Under the pieces are notes generated by a model. That model was given only the letters and a program-made list of their open reading frames with translations, was not told the DNA's origin and searched no databases. A DNA stretch of 64,000 nucleotides, from positions 682,001 to 746,000 of the forward strand of contig NZ_CP058907.1 in the NCBI RefSeq assembly GCF_013415845.1, given 5' to 3'. The DNA comes from Rhodopseudomonas palustris (GTDB lineage: Bacteria; Pseudomonadota; Alphaproteobacteria; Rhizobiales; Xanthobacteraceae). The translations under genes were made by a program, and so were the position numbers. Positions 54,591 through 63,295 of this stretch are shown one piece after another (positions within the stretch are counted from its first letter, which is position 1; every line of letters begins with the position of its first letter).

Positions 54591-54624
54591 GTGATTGATA
54601 CCGCGATCAACCCGGGAGCCGCCG

Positions 54625-56076
54625 ATGAATATGAACATCATGCACGTCGACTACTCGACCAAGATTCCCAACAACGTCGATCTCGGTTCCGATCGCCAGG
54701 TGCTGAAGGCGCTCGAGGGATGGCATCCTGGCTATATCGACTGGTGGAACGACATGGGGCCGGAGGGTTTCCAGGAGTCGCTGGTGTATTTGCGCACGGC
54801 GTATTCGGTCGACCCGCGCGGTTGGGCAAAGTTCGACTACGTCAAGATGCCAGACTATCGCTGGGGTATTCTGCTGGCTCCGAAGGAGGAGGGCCGCGTC
54901 GTGCCGTTCGGCCAGCATTATGGCGAGCCGGCCTGGCAGGAGGTGCCGGGCGAGCACCGTGCGATGCTGCGCCGGCTGATCGTGATCCAGGGCGACACCG
55001 AGCCGGCCTCGGTGGAGCAGCAGCGCCATCTCGGCAAGACCGCGCCGTCGCTCTACGACATGCGCAACCTGTTCCAGGTCAACGTCGAAGAAGGCCGCCA
55101 TCTGTGGGCGATGGTTTATCTGCTGCAGAAATATTTCGGCCGCGACGGCCGTGAGGAGGCCGATGGTCTGCTCCGCCGCCGTTCCGGCTCGGACGACGCA
55201 CCGCGGATGCTGGGCGCGTTCAACGAGGCCACGCCGGACTGGCTGTCGTTCTTCATGTTCACCTACTTCACCGACCGCGACGGCAAGATGCAGCTGCATA
55301 GCCTGGCGCAGTCGGGCTTCGATCCTCTGTCGCGCACCTGCCGGTTCATGCTGACCGAAGAAGCGCACCATATGTTCGTCGGCGAGACCGGCATCAGCCG
55401 GGTGGTGCAGCGGACCTGCGACGCGATGCGTGTCGCCGGGATCACCGATCCGACCGATGTCGACAAGGTGCGCGCGCTCGGCGTCATCGACCTGCCGACT
55501 GTGCAGAAGAAGCTCAATCTGCACTACTCGCTGTCACTCGATCTGTTCGGTTCGGAAGTTTCGACCAACGCCGCCAACGCCTTCAATGCCGGCATCAAGG
55601 GGCGCTTCCACGAGACCCAGATCCAGGACGACCACAAGCTTGAGCGCGACACCTATCCGGTGCTGAAGCTGGTCGACGGCGAGATCAAGCGGGTCGACGA
55701 ACCGGCGCTCACCGCGCTCAACATGCGGCTGCGCGACGATTACTCGCAGGACTGCGTCAAGGGCCTGTTGCGCTGGAACAAGGTGATCACCACCGCCGGC
55801 TACGATTTCCAGCTCAAGCTGCCGCATGTCGCATTCCATCGCCAGATCGGCGAGTTCAAGGACGTCGAAGCGACACCGGACGGCGTGCTGATCGATCCGG
55901 CGACCTGGGCCAAGCGGCGCCACGAATGGCTGCCGTCGGCCGACGACGGAGAGTTCATCGCCTCGCTGATGGTGCCGGTGTCCGAGCCCGGGCAGTACGC
56001 GCCGTGGATCTCGCCGCCGAAGGTTGGCATCGACAATCGTCCCGGCGATTTCGAGTACGTCAAGATCGAGACCTGA
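54625..56076 (+). CDS. boxB: Benzoyl-CoA 2,3-epoxidase, oxygenase component
   Basis: 483 residues from the ATG at 54625. It is a ferritin-like diiron protein with N-terminal MNMNIMHVDYSTKIPNNVDL. Likely iron ligands are E125, E156 and H159 (VEEGRHLWAM), D205, and E246 and H249 (LTEEAHHMFVGE); the two ExxH pairs have the BoxB spacing. It uses O2 to make 2,3-epoxybenzoyl-CoA and normally takes electrons from BoxA, which is not encoded here. A terminator follows. Confidence 0.95.
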   Translation: MNMNIMHVDYSTKIPNNVDLGSDRQVLKALEGWHPGYIDWWNDMGPEGFQESLVYLRTAYSVDPRGWAKFDYVKMPDYRWGILLAPKEEGRVVPFGQHYGEPAWQEVPGEHRAMLRRLIVIQGDTEPASVEQQRHLGKTAPSLYDMRNLFQVNVEEGRHLWAMVYLLQKYFGRDGREEADGLLRRRSGSDDAPRMLGAFNEATPDWLSFFMFTYFTDRDGKMQLHSLAQSGFDPLSRTCRFMLTEEAHHMFVGETGISRVVQRTCDAMRVAGITDPTDVDKVRALGVIDLPTVQKKLNLHYSLSLDLFGSEVSTNAANAFNAGIKGRFHETQIQDDHKLERDTYPVLKLVDGEIKRVDEPALTALNMRLRDDYSQDCVKGLLRWNKVITTAGYDFQLKLPHVAFHRQIGEFKDVEATPDGVLIDPATWAKRRHEWLPSADDGEFIASLMVPVSEPGQYAPWISPPKVGIDNRPGDFEYVKIET

Positions 56077-56402
56077 GGCGCGCCGCGCTGTCGCGGCGCT
56101 CTCGTTATTAGACCTATGTCTAAGGCCGCCCCGCCGAAAGCGGGGCGGCCTTTGCAGGCCGGTCATGCGGTCGGAACGCCGAGCGGAGTCTCGTGTGTTG
56201 CCCGTCAGCGCCGGTGAATGGCGCACAAATCAGCCCAATCCGTTGATGGTGACCACGAAGATGGGGCCCGCCGGCAAGCGTGCGGCACCGGACCGGACAT
56301 GACCGAAGTCAAATCAATTTGGCGCTCGTTGGCTATTTTGGGCCGCTTTCCCTTCACCTTTCGACGCCGTTCGCCGGCCTCGGACCAATCTGTGCTGTCA
56401 CC
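56077..56402. other. Gap between boxB and the Nfn-rubrerythrin fusion gene
   Basis: 326 bases. It holds a strong hairpin terminator (56124-56153) and then about 250 bases before the ATG at 56403, which should contain the next gene's promoter. No open frame here is convincing and no clear operator or sigma-70 promoter was recognised. Confidence 0.6.
56124..56153 (+). terminator. Intrinsic terminator after boxB
   Basis: Perfect 11-bp stem GGCCGCCCCGC / GCGGGGCGGCC around the loop CGAAA, followed by TTT. The U-tract is short but the stem is very stable. It separates boxCB from the next gene. Confidence 0.75.
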
Positions 56403-59387
56403 ATGTATCGTATTGTGCGACGCGAGCAGTTCTCGGACGCGACCTTTCTGTGGGACGTCGAGGCGCCGGATATCGCGGCTTCGGCCGAGCCCGGCCATTT
56501 CGTGATGCTGCGTCTCTACGACGGTGCCGAGCGCATTCCGCTCACCGTTGCCGATTTCGATCGCGACAAGGGACTGGTGACCGTCGTCGTCCAGGCGCTC
56601 GGCAAGACCACGCGAGAGATGCGCGACAAGTTCAAGGAAGGTGAGGCGTTCGAGGATTTCGTCGGGCCGCTCGGCCTGCCGCAACACATCGATAAGGTCG
56701 ATCACGTGGTGTTCGTCGGCGGCGGCCTCGGCGTCGCGCCGATCTTCCCGCAGCTTCGCGCCTTCAAGCAATCCGGCGCGCGCACCACCGCGATCATGGG
56801 CTTCCGCACCAAGGATCTGGTGTTTTGGGAAGACAAGTTCCGCGAGTTCGCCGACGAACTGATCATCTGCACCGATGACGGCAGCTACGGCGAGCCCGGC
56901 CTCGTCACCGCAGCGCTGGAGCGGGTGATCACCCAGCAGAAGCCCGACAAGGTGGTGGCGATCGGCCCGATGCCGATGATGCACGCTTGCGTCGAGACGA
57001 CCCGTCCGCACGGCGTCAAGACCATGGTGTCGCTCAACACCATCATGGTCGATGGCACCGGCATGTGCGGTTCGTGCCGCGTCACGGTCGGTGGCGAAGT
57101 GAAGTTCGCCTGTGTCGACGGCCCGGATTTCGACGGCCACAAGGTCGACTTCCACGAGTTGCATGCGCGCCAGAAGCGGTTCAAGACCGAGGAAGACAAG
57201 GCGAATGAACACTTCGCCCATGTCTGCAATCTGGAAAAGCAGCTGATCGTCGAGGGCAAGCGCAACTACAAGAAGCTGGCGACGCTGCCGCCGCATCAGA
57301 CGCCGATGCCGGAGCGCGATGCCCACGAGCGCGCCACCAACTTCAAGGAAGTCAATCTCGGCTATTCGGTCGAGGAAGCCCTGCAGGAAGCCGAGCGCTG
57401 CATCCAGTGCATCACACCGACCTGCGTCGCCGGCTGCCCGGTCGGGATCGACATTCCGGTTTTCATCCGCAACATCCTGTTCCGCGATTTCGACGCCGCG
57501 CTGGAGACGATCTATCAGTCGAGCATCTTCCCATCGATCTGCGGCCGCGTCTGTCCGCAGGAGACCCAGTGCGAAGCGCAGTGCATCATCCGCAAATACA
57601 AGAAGCATGAGCCGGTCGCGATCGGCCGGCTTGAGCGCTTCATCGGCGACAATGCGCGGGCGCCGAAGAGCAAGCCGATCGATCTCAGCAAAGCCATCGG
57701 CAAGGTCGCGATCGTCGGCTCCGGTCCGGCTGGCCTCGCCGCCGCCGCTGATCTCACCCGCTACAATGTCGAGACCACGGTGTACGAGGCGCTGCACGTG
57801 CTCGGCGGCGTGCTGCAATACGGCATTCCGTCGTTCCGGCTGCCGCGCGACATCATCGATCGCGAAATCCAGCGGCTGAAGGACATCGGCGTCAAGTTCG
57901 AGACCAACAAGGTCGTCGGCAAGACCTTCACCATCGAACAGTTGATGAATGGACGCGGCTTCGACGCGGTGTTCGTGGCGGCGGGCGCCGGTGCGCCGAC
58001 CTTCCTGGGTATTCCCGGTGAGTTCGCCGGCCGGGTCTATTCGGCCAACGAGTTCCTCACTCGTATCAACCTCATGGGCGGCGACCGCTTCCCGTATCTC
58101 GACACGCCGGTCAGCGTCGGCAACAGCGTTATCGTGATCGGTGCCGGCAACACCGCGATGGACTGCCTGCGCGTCGCCCGCCGCGTCGGCGCCGCGACGG
58201 TGCGCTGCGTGTATCGCCGCTCCGAGGCTGAAGCGCCGGCCCGCATCGAGGAAATCCGCCACGCCAAGGAGGAGGGAGTCGATTTCTTCTTCCTGCACTC
58301 GCCGGTGGAGATTCTTGTCACCGAAAGCGGCGACGTTCGTGCGGTGCGGCTGCAGAAAATGGAGCTCGGCGAGGCCGACGAGCGCGGCCGCCGCAAGCCG
58401 GTGCCGCTCGACGAGTTTATCGAGCTCGAATGCGACACCGTGATCTACGCGCTCGGCACCAAGCCCAATCCGATCATCGGCCAGGCGACGCCCGGCCTCG
58501 CGCTCAACAAGTGGGGCAACATCGCAGCCGATGACGACACCCAGTCGACCAACATGCCGGGCGTGTTCGCCGGCGGCGATATCGTCACCGGTGGCGCGAC
58601 TGTGATCTTGGCGATGAGCGCGGGTCGCCGCGCCGCCAAGTCGATCGCGGCCTGGCTGCGGCTGAACAAGACCAAGTGGCCCATCACGGTGCAGGATGCC
58701 GACGACTTCGTCGCCGGCAAGCTGGCGCCTGCGATCGAGGAGGATGGCGTGGCGCATTGCCCGAAGTGTCACCAGCCACTGGAAGGCTCCGAAGAGTACA
58801 TCTGCTGCGCTGGTTCGGAGCTGCAGTGGCGCTGCGACAACTGTGCCAAGGTCAGCGAAGGCTTCGCGTTCCCCTATGGCATGTGCCCGCACTGCGGCGG
58901 CAAGCTGCAGCCGCTCGATCGCGCCGGCGTTAGCGATGAGGCGGGACTTGGGGCGATCCGCACCGCTTTCGAGATCGAGCTTGGTGGCCGCGCGTTCTAT
59001 GCCCGCGCCGCAAAGGAGACCTCCGATCCGACATTGCAGGAGCTGTTCCTCAGCTTCGCCGCGATGGAAGAGGAGCACATGACCACGCTGGCCAATCGCT
59101 ACCATGTGGCGATTCCGCAGGCGACCGAGGGTTTCCATCTCAGCACCGCGGCGATCATGGCCGGCGTCAAAGGCCGGATCGGCGATCCGACCACGCTGTT
59201 CGAAGCCGCGATCGAGTTTGAACGGCGCGCCGCCTCGTTCTTCAAGACCCGGGTCGGCGAGACGCCGGACGGTTCGGTCGAGCGCCAGCTCTATCGCGAG
59301 CTCGCCGCCGAAGAGGACGAGCACGTCTCGGTGCTGCAGACCGAATTCGCGCGCTGGAAGGAAGGCAAGCGCGGGCTGCTGACGTAA
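56403..59387 (+). CDS. NfnA-NfnB-like oxidoreductase fused to a zinc-ribbon and rubrerythrin-like domain
   Basis: 994 residues from the ATG at 56403; the open frame starts 41 codons earlier. Residues ~1-280: ferredoxin-NADP reductase/NfnA part with FAD site RIPLTVADF and a [2Fe-2S] site of D217, C222, C225, C237. Residues ~300-760: NfnB/GltD-like part with [4Fe-4S] sites C333, C336, C341, C345 and C380, C384, C390, C394, an FAD motif VGSGPAG (~438) and an NADPH motif IGAGNTA (~579). Residues ~785-832: four CxxC-like pairs (CPKC, CC, CDNC, CPHC). Residues ~850-980: ferritin-like helices with MEEEH (~889) and EEDEH (~970). Nfn enzymes couple NADH, NADPH and ferredoxin. Possible roles: electron supply to BoxB, ferredoxin re-reduction, or peroxide removal. 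All three are inference. Confidence 0.85.
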   Translation: MYRIVRREQFSDATFLWDVEAPDIAASAEPGHFVMLRLYDGAERIPLTVADFDRDKGLVTVVVQALGKTTREMRDKFKEGEAFEDFVGPLGLPQHIDKVDHVVFVGGGLGVAPIFPQLRAFKQSGARTTAIMGFRTKDLVFWEDKFREFADELIICTDDGSYGEPGLVTAALERVITQQKPDKVVAIGPMPMMHACVETTRPHGVKTMVSLNTIMVDGTGMCGSCRVTVGGEVKFACVDGPDFDGHKVDFHELHARQKRFKTEEDKANEHFAHVCNLEKQLIVEGKRNYKKLATLPPHQTPMPERDAHERATNFKEVNLGYSVEEALQEAERCIQCITPTCVAGCPVGIDIPVFIRNILFRDFDAALETIYQSSIFPSICGRVCPQETQCEAQCIIRKYKKHEPVAIGRLERFIGDNARAPKSKPIDLSKAIGKVAIVGSGPAGLAAAADLTRYNVETTVYEALHVLGGVLQYGIPSFRLPRDIIDREIQRLKDIGVKFETNKVVGKTFTIEQLMNGRGFDAVFVAAGAGAPTFLGIPGEFAGRVYSANEFLTRINLMGGDRFPYLDTPVSVGNSVIVIGAGNTAMDCLRVARRVGAATVRCVYRRSEAEAPARIEEIRHAKEEGVDFFFLHSPVEILVTESGDVRAVRLQKMELGEADERGRRKPVPLDEFIELECDTVIYALGTKPNPIIGQATPGLALNKWGNIAADDDTQSTNMPGVFAGGDIVTGGATVILAMSAGRRAAKSIAAWLRLNKTKWPITVQDADDFVAGKLAPAIEEDGVAHCPKCHQPLEGSEEYICCAGSELQWRCDNCAKVSEGFAFPYGMCPHCGGKLQPLDRAGVSDEAGLGAIRTAFEIELGGRAFYARAAKETSDPTLQELFLSFAAMEEEHMTTLANRYHVAIPQATEGFHLSTAAIMAGVKGRIGDPTTLFEAAIEFERRAASFFKTRVGETPDGSVERQLYRELAAEEDEHVSVLQTEFARWKEGKRGLLT

Positions 59388-59401
59388 GCCCGCGGGCGCG
59401 G

Positions 59402-61435
59402 TTACTTGACCAACCGCACGCCCTTAGTGGTGAAACGCTGCGGCTTCGGTCCGTCGCCGCGCACCGGGCGGCGGGTGCCGGCGGCTTTGCCGGTGCCAGG
59501 CGGCTGATGCGCCGGGACCAGCTGGTCAGGCCGCGAGCCGATCAGGTCGGCACGGCCCATTGCCTTCAACGCCTCGCGCAGCACCGGCCAGTTGTCCGGA
59601 TCGTGATAGCGCAGGAACGCCTTGTGTAGCCGGCGCTGCCGCAGTCCCTTGATTGCCTCGACCGGTTCACTGGCGCCGTGGCGCACCCCGCGCAGCGGGT
59701 TGACGCCGGTGTGATACATCGCAGTCGCGGTCGCCATCGGCGAGGGCAGGAAGGTCTGCACCTGGTCGGCACGGTAGCGATTGCGCTTCAGCCACAGCGC
59801 GAGGTTCATCATATCCTCGTCCGTGGTTCCCGGATGAGCCGCGATGAAATACGGGATCAGATAGTACTGTTTGCCGGCCTGTTTGGCGGCGGCCTCGAAC
59901 ATTTGCTTGAAGCGATGATAGGTGCCGATGCCCGGCTTCATCATCTTGTCGAGCGGGCCGCGCTCGGTGTGCTCCGGCGCGATCTTCAAGTAGCCGCCGA
60001 CGTGATGGCTCACCAGCTCCTTGATGTAGGCCGGGCTTTTGACGGCGAGATCGTAGCGCACGCCCGACGCCACCATCACCCTCTTGATGCCCTTCACCTC
60101 GCGCACTTTGCGATACAGCCGGATCAGGTCATCGTGCGAGGTGTTGAGGTTCGGGCAAATGTCCGGAAACACGCAGGACGGCTTGCGGCAGGACGACTCG
60201 ATATTCGGGTCCTTGCAGGCCATCCGGTACATATTCGCGGTAGGCCCGCCGATATCCGAGATCACGCCGGTGAAGCCTGGCGTCTTGTCGCGAATCTTCT
60301 CGATCTCTTGCAGGATCGAGGCTTCCGACCGGCTCTGGATGATGCGGCCTTCGTGTTCGGTGATCGAGCAGAAGGTACAGCCGCCGAAGCAGCCGCGCAT
60401 GATCGTCACCGAGGTCTTGATCATGTCCCACGCCGGGATCTTGGCATTGCCGTAGGACGGATGCGGGGCGCGGGCGTAGGGCAGATCGTAGACCGAGTCC
60501 ATTTCTTCAGTCGTCAGCGGAATCGGCGGCGGATTGAGCCACAGGTCGCGATCGCCGTGACGCTGCACCAAGGGCCGCGCGTTACCGGGGTTGCTTTCCC
60601 GGTGCAGCACGCGCGAGGCGCGGGCATAGGCTTCCTTGTCCTGCTCGACCTGCTCACAGCTCGGCAGCCGGATGACGACGTCGCCACGCACCTGGCGCGC
60701 GCCTTCGTCGGCTGCGTCGAGATCGTCGGCGTGCAGCTCGATGGTGTTCTCAGGCACGCGACGGAACAGCGCGACACCGCGGATATCCTCGAGTTCGCGT
60801 GGCGCCTCACCCGCAGCCAAACGATGTGCGACTTCGATAACCGCGCGCTCGGCATTGCCGTACAGCAACAGATCGGCCTTGGCGTCAGCCAGCACCGAGC
60901 GACGAACTTTGTCGGACCAGTAATCGTAATGCGCGATCCGGCGCAGTGAGGCTTCGATGCCGCCGAGAATGATCGGCACGTCTTTGAACGCTTCGCGGCA
61001 ACGCTGCGCATAGACCAGCGTGCAGCGGTCCGGCCGTTTGCCGCCTTCGCCGTTCGGCGTGTAGGCGTCGTCATGGCGCAGCCTGCGGTCCGCCGTGTAG
61101 CGGTTGACCATCGAGTCCATGTTGCCGCCGGTGACGCCGAAGAACACCCGCGGCTTGCCAAGCGCCTTGAACGGTTCGGCGGACTGCCAATCTGGCTGCG
61201 AGATGATGCCGACGCGGAAACCCTGGGATTCAAGGAGGCGGCCGATGATCGCCATGCCGAAGCTCGGATGGTCGACGTAAGCGTCGCCGGTCACCAAGAC
61301 GATGTCGCACGCATCCCAGCCGAGCTTATCCATCTCGGCCCGGCTCATCGGCAGGAACGGCGCGGGCTTGCGCGGGGCCGCACTGGGGCGGAACCGGGAC
61401 ATCAGCGGCGGCACAACTTCGGTGGAGGTCTGCAT
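59402..61435 (-). CDS. YgiQ family (UPF0313) radical SAM protein
   Basis: 677 residues. The radical SAM cluster motif is [18 protein letters not shown] (CxxxCxxC). Family markers are the N-terminal [66 protein letters not shown] and a C-terminal basic region. The biochemical function of this widespread family is unknown. It converges on the Nfn-fusion gene with 14 bp between stops. Confidence 0.92.
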   Translation of the reverse strand: MQTSTEVVPPLMSRFRPSAAPRKPAPFLPMSRAEMDKLGWDACDIVLVTGDAYVDHPSFGMAIIGRLLESQGFRVGIISQPDWQSAEPFKALGKPRVFFGVTGGNMDSMVNRYTADRRLRHDDAYTPNGEGGKRPDRCTLVYAQRCREAFKDVPIILGGIEASLRRIAHYDYWSDKVRRSVLADAKADLLLYGNAERAVIEVAHRLAAGEAPRELEDIRGVALFRRVPENTIELHADDLDAADEGARQVRGDVVIRLPSCEQVEQDKEAYARASRVLHRESNPGNARPLVQRHGDRDLWLNPPPIPLTTEEMDSVYDLPYARAPHPSYGNAKIPAWDMIKTSVTIMRGCFGGCTFCSITEHEGRIIQSRSEASILQEIEKIRDKTPGFTGVISDIGGPTANMYRMACKDPNIESSCRKPSCVFPDICPNLNTSHDDLIRLYRKVREVKGIKRVMVASGVRYDLAVKSPAYIKELVSHHVGGYLKIAPEHTERGPLDKMMKPGIGTYHRFKQMFEAAAKQAGKQYYLIPYFIAAHPGTTDEDMMNLALWLKRNRYRADQVQTFLPSPMATATAMYHTGVNPLRGVRHGASEPVEAIKGLRQRRLHKAFLRYHDPDNWPVLREALKAMGRADLIGSRPDQLVPAHQPPGTGKAAGTRRPVRGDGPKPQRFTTKGVRLVK

Positions 61436-61501
61436 CGCCCAGGCATAAGACCGGGGGGCGGTAAGTTCAACGGCGAGGTCCCTGCCGTCTCGCCGCTGTG
61501 A

Positions 61502-62104
61502 TCACTCCGGCAGCGGCGGCAGATCGCCGGCCGCCAGGTTCCGTGCTTCCTCGCGCGACACCCCGAGGCCGACCAGCACCCATTCCACGGTCTCGGTGGC
61601 CGCGTCCGCCCACGTGCGGTGGCCGTCGAGACCCGTAAAGATGGCACCCAGGACTGCGCCGGAGATGAAATTAGCAGCCGAGGCAATTTGCTCAGGACTG
61701 AGGCTGTGGCCGCGCTCCGCCAGCCCGGTGGCGAGGTCGTCGAGCGGTCGTCCGTCCCAGACCACCCGTAGTGTCGTCGAGCTCATGCCGAACCGGCAGA
61801 CGAACCTGCCGAGCCGCGGCTCTTCGTGCGCCTGACGGATCAATAGCCGCATCCAGGTGGCGAGCCGCTGCACCGGCTCGTGGCAATCCGCCAGCGCCAC
61901 GGTCAGCCGCGGATTCAATTCGGTGGCCAAATTGGTAACCACCAGGTCGAACAGGCCAGTGAGGTCGCCGAGGTTATTGTAAACTGTGCCCCGCGCGACA
62001 CCGGCCGCCTGGGCCAAATCGGTTACGCTGATCTGCGTCAGGCCGCGCTCGGCGAATAATTGCATCGCCGCCAGATAGATCTGTCGCTGCGCCGGGCTGG
62101 ACAC
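61502..62104 (-). CDS. TetR/AcrR-family transcriptional regulator
   Basis: 200 residues from a GTG at 62104; a TTG at 62137 would add 11 residues but lies inside the operator-like dyad. The N-terminal helix-turn-helix is typical: RQIYLAAMQLFAERGLTQIS followed by VTDLAQAAGVARGTVYNNLG. The C-terminal ligand domain is not recognised. It is divergent from the HlyD/ABC exporter genes and probably represses them. Confidence 0.85.
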   Translation of the reverse strand: MSSPAQRQIYLAAMQLFAERGLTQISVTDLAQAAGVARGTVYNNLGDLTGLFDLVVTNLATELNPRLTVALADCHEPVQRLATWMRLLIRQAHEEPRLGRFVCRFGMSSTTLRVVWDGRPLDDLATGLAERGHSLSPEQIASAANFISGAVLGAIFTGLDGHRTWADAATETVEWVLVGLGVSREEARNLAAGDLPPLPE

Positions 62105-62129
62105 AATCCTTGAACACACTTGATCTGAT

Positions 62130-62147
62130 TTGAACAATTGTGTTCAA
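62130..62147. promoter_or_regulatory. Candidate TetR operator
   Basis: TTGAACA-ATTG-TGTTCAA is a perfect 7+7 dyad with a 4-bp spacer, in the gap between the regulator and the exporter genes. A second partial copy, TTGAACACACTTGA, lies ~20 bp closer to the regulator. The position suits autorepression and control of the divergent genes. Confidence 0.7.
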
Positions 62148-62260
62148 TACCGCGAACGAGCTTCGCAGACAATCCGTTTCAACGCGGAATTGGCCTTTAA
62201 CAAGCGGAGGGATAGCTGAGGCGGGGGCGCTCACTGTTCAGTCCGTGATTCCGGAGCCGT

Positions 62261-63295
62261 ATGATGACGATCTTCCACCCGACCCGCCGTGGTGTCCGGC
62301 TGTTCAGCGCCCTGTGTCTCGGAGCCGGCATTTTGGCCGGTCCGCTTCCGGCTCACGCCGACGACAAATTCGACAAGCTGATCCAGAAGCTGATGCCGAA
62401 GCGGTTGCCCGAGGGCTTCGCCTCGGCCAACGGCCGGCTTGAATCCGAACAGGTCGAGATCGCCACCAAGCTGGCGGGCCGGATCGCCGAAGTTCTGGTG
62501 AAGGAGGGCGACGAAGTCGAGAAGGGCCAGCTTCTGGTGAAGATGGACGTCTCCGACATTCAGGCTCAGCTCCTTGCCGCCGAAGCGCAGGAGCGCCGCG
62601 CCGTGCAGAGCAAGGCGGTGGCTGAAGCGATGGTGCTGCAGCGGGAGAGTGAGCAGAAGCTCGCCGCTCAACAGCTCGGCCGCGCCGAAGCACTGTTCGA
62701 AAAAGGCTTCTCCACCGCGGAAATCCGTGACCAGCGTCAGGCTGCGCAGAACGTCGCCGACGCGTCGCTGATTGCCGCGAAGGCGAGCCTCAGTGACGCC
62801 ACCGCTGCGATCGATGCCGCCCGCGCCGAAGTCGCGCGGATCAAGACCGTGCTGGACGACATGCAGCTGAAGGCGCCGCGCCGCGGCCGCATTCAGTACA
62901 AGTTGGCGCAGGCCGGCGAAGTGCTCGGTGCCGGCTCCCGCGTGTTGACGCTGGTTGATCTCACCGATGTCTACATGACGGTATTTGTGCCGGCGAGCGT
63001 CGCCGCCGCATTGGCTTACGGCTCGGACGCCCGGCTGATTCTCGATGCGATCCCGCAATATGTCGTGCCGGCGAAAGTCACCTTCGTGGCCAGCGAGGCG
63101 CAGTTCACGCCCAAGGCGGTCGAAACCAAGGACGAGCGCGAGAAGCTGATGTTCCGCGTCAAGCTGACGCTGCCGCCGGACCTGCTACGCAAATACGAGC
63201 GTGAGGTGAAGACCGGCGTGCGCGGGATGGCGTATTTGCGCACGGACAGCGACAAGCAATGGCCGGATAATCTCAAGGTCAAGCTGCCGCAATGA
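62261..63295 (+). CDS. HlyD-family periplasmic adaptor (YhiI-like)
   Basis: 344 residues. A signal peptide ([19 protein letters not shown]) precedes the lipoyl/barrel half-domain [40 protein letters not shown], then a ~100-residue coiled coil and a closing [20 protein letters not shown]. This is the membrane-fusion protein of a tripartite or ABC exporter. The stop overlaps the ATPase gene start (ATGA). Regulated in all likelihood by the divergent TetR protein. Confidence 0.9.
   Translation: MMTIFHPTRRGVRLFSALCLGAGILAGPLPAHADDKFDKLIQKLMPKRLPEGFASANGRLESEQVEIATKLAGRIAEVLVKEGDEVEKGQLLVKMDVSDIQAQLLAAEAQERRAVQSKAVAEAMVLQRESEQKLAAQQLGRAEALFEKGFSTAEIRDQRQAAQNVADASLIAAKASLSDATAAIDAARAEVARIKTVLDDMQLKAPRRGRIQYKLAQAGEVLGAGSRVLTLVDLTDVYMTVFVPASVAAALAYGSDARLILDAIPQYVVPAKVTFVASEAQFTPKAVETKDEREKLMFRVKLTLPPDLLRKYEREVKTGVRGMAYLRTDSDKQWPDNLKVKLPQ

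Noticed and set aside
56205..59324. 1039-codon open frame on the minus strand opposite the Nfn-rubrerythrin fusion
   Set aside because: Every cofactor motif is on the plus strand. The antisense frame is a GC-bias shadow with no family resemblance.
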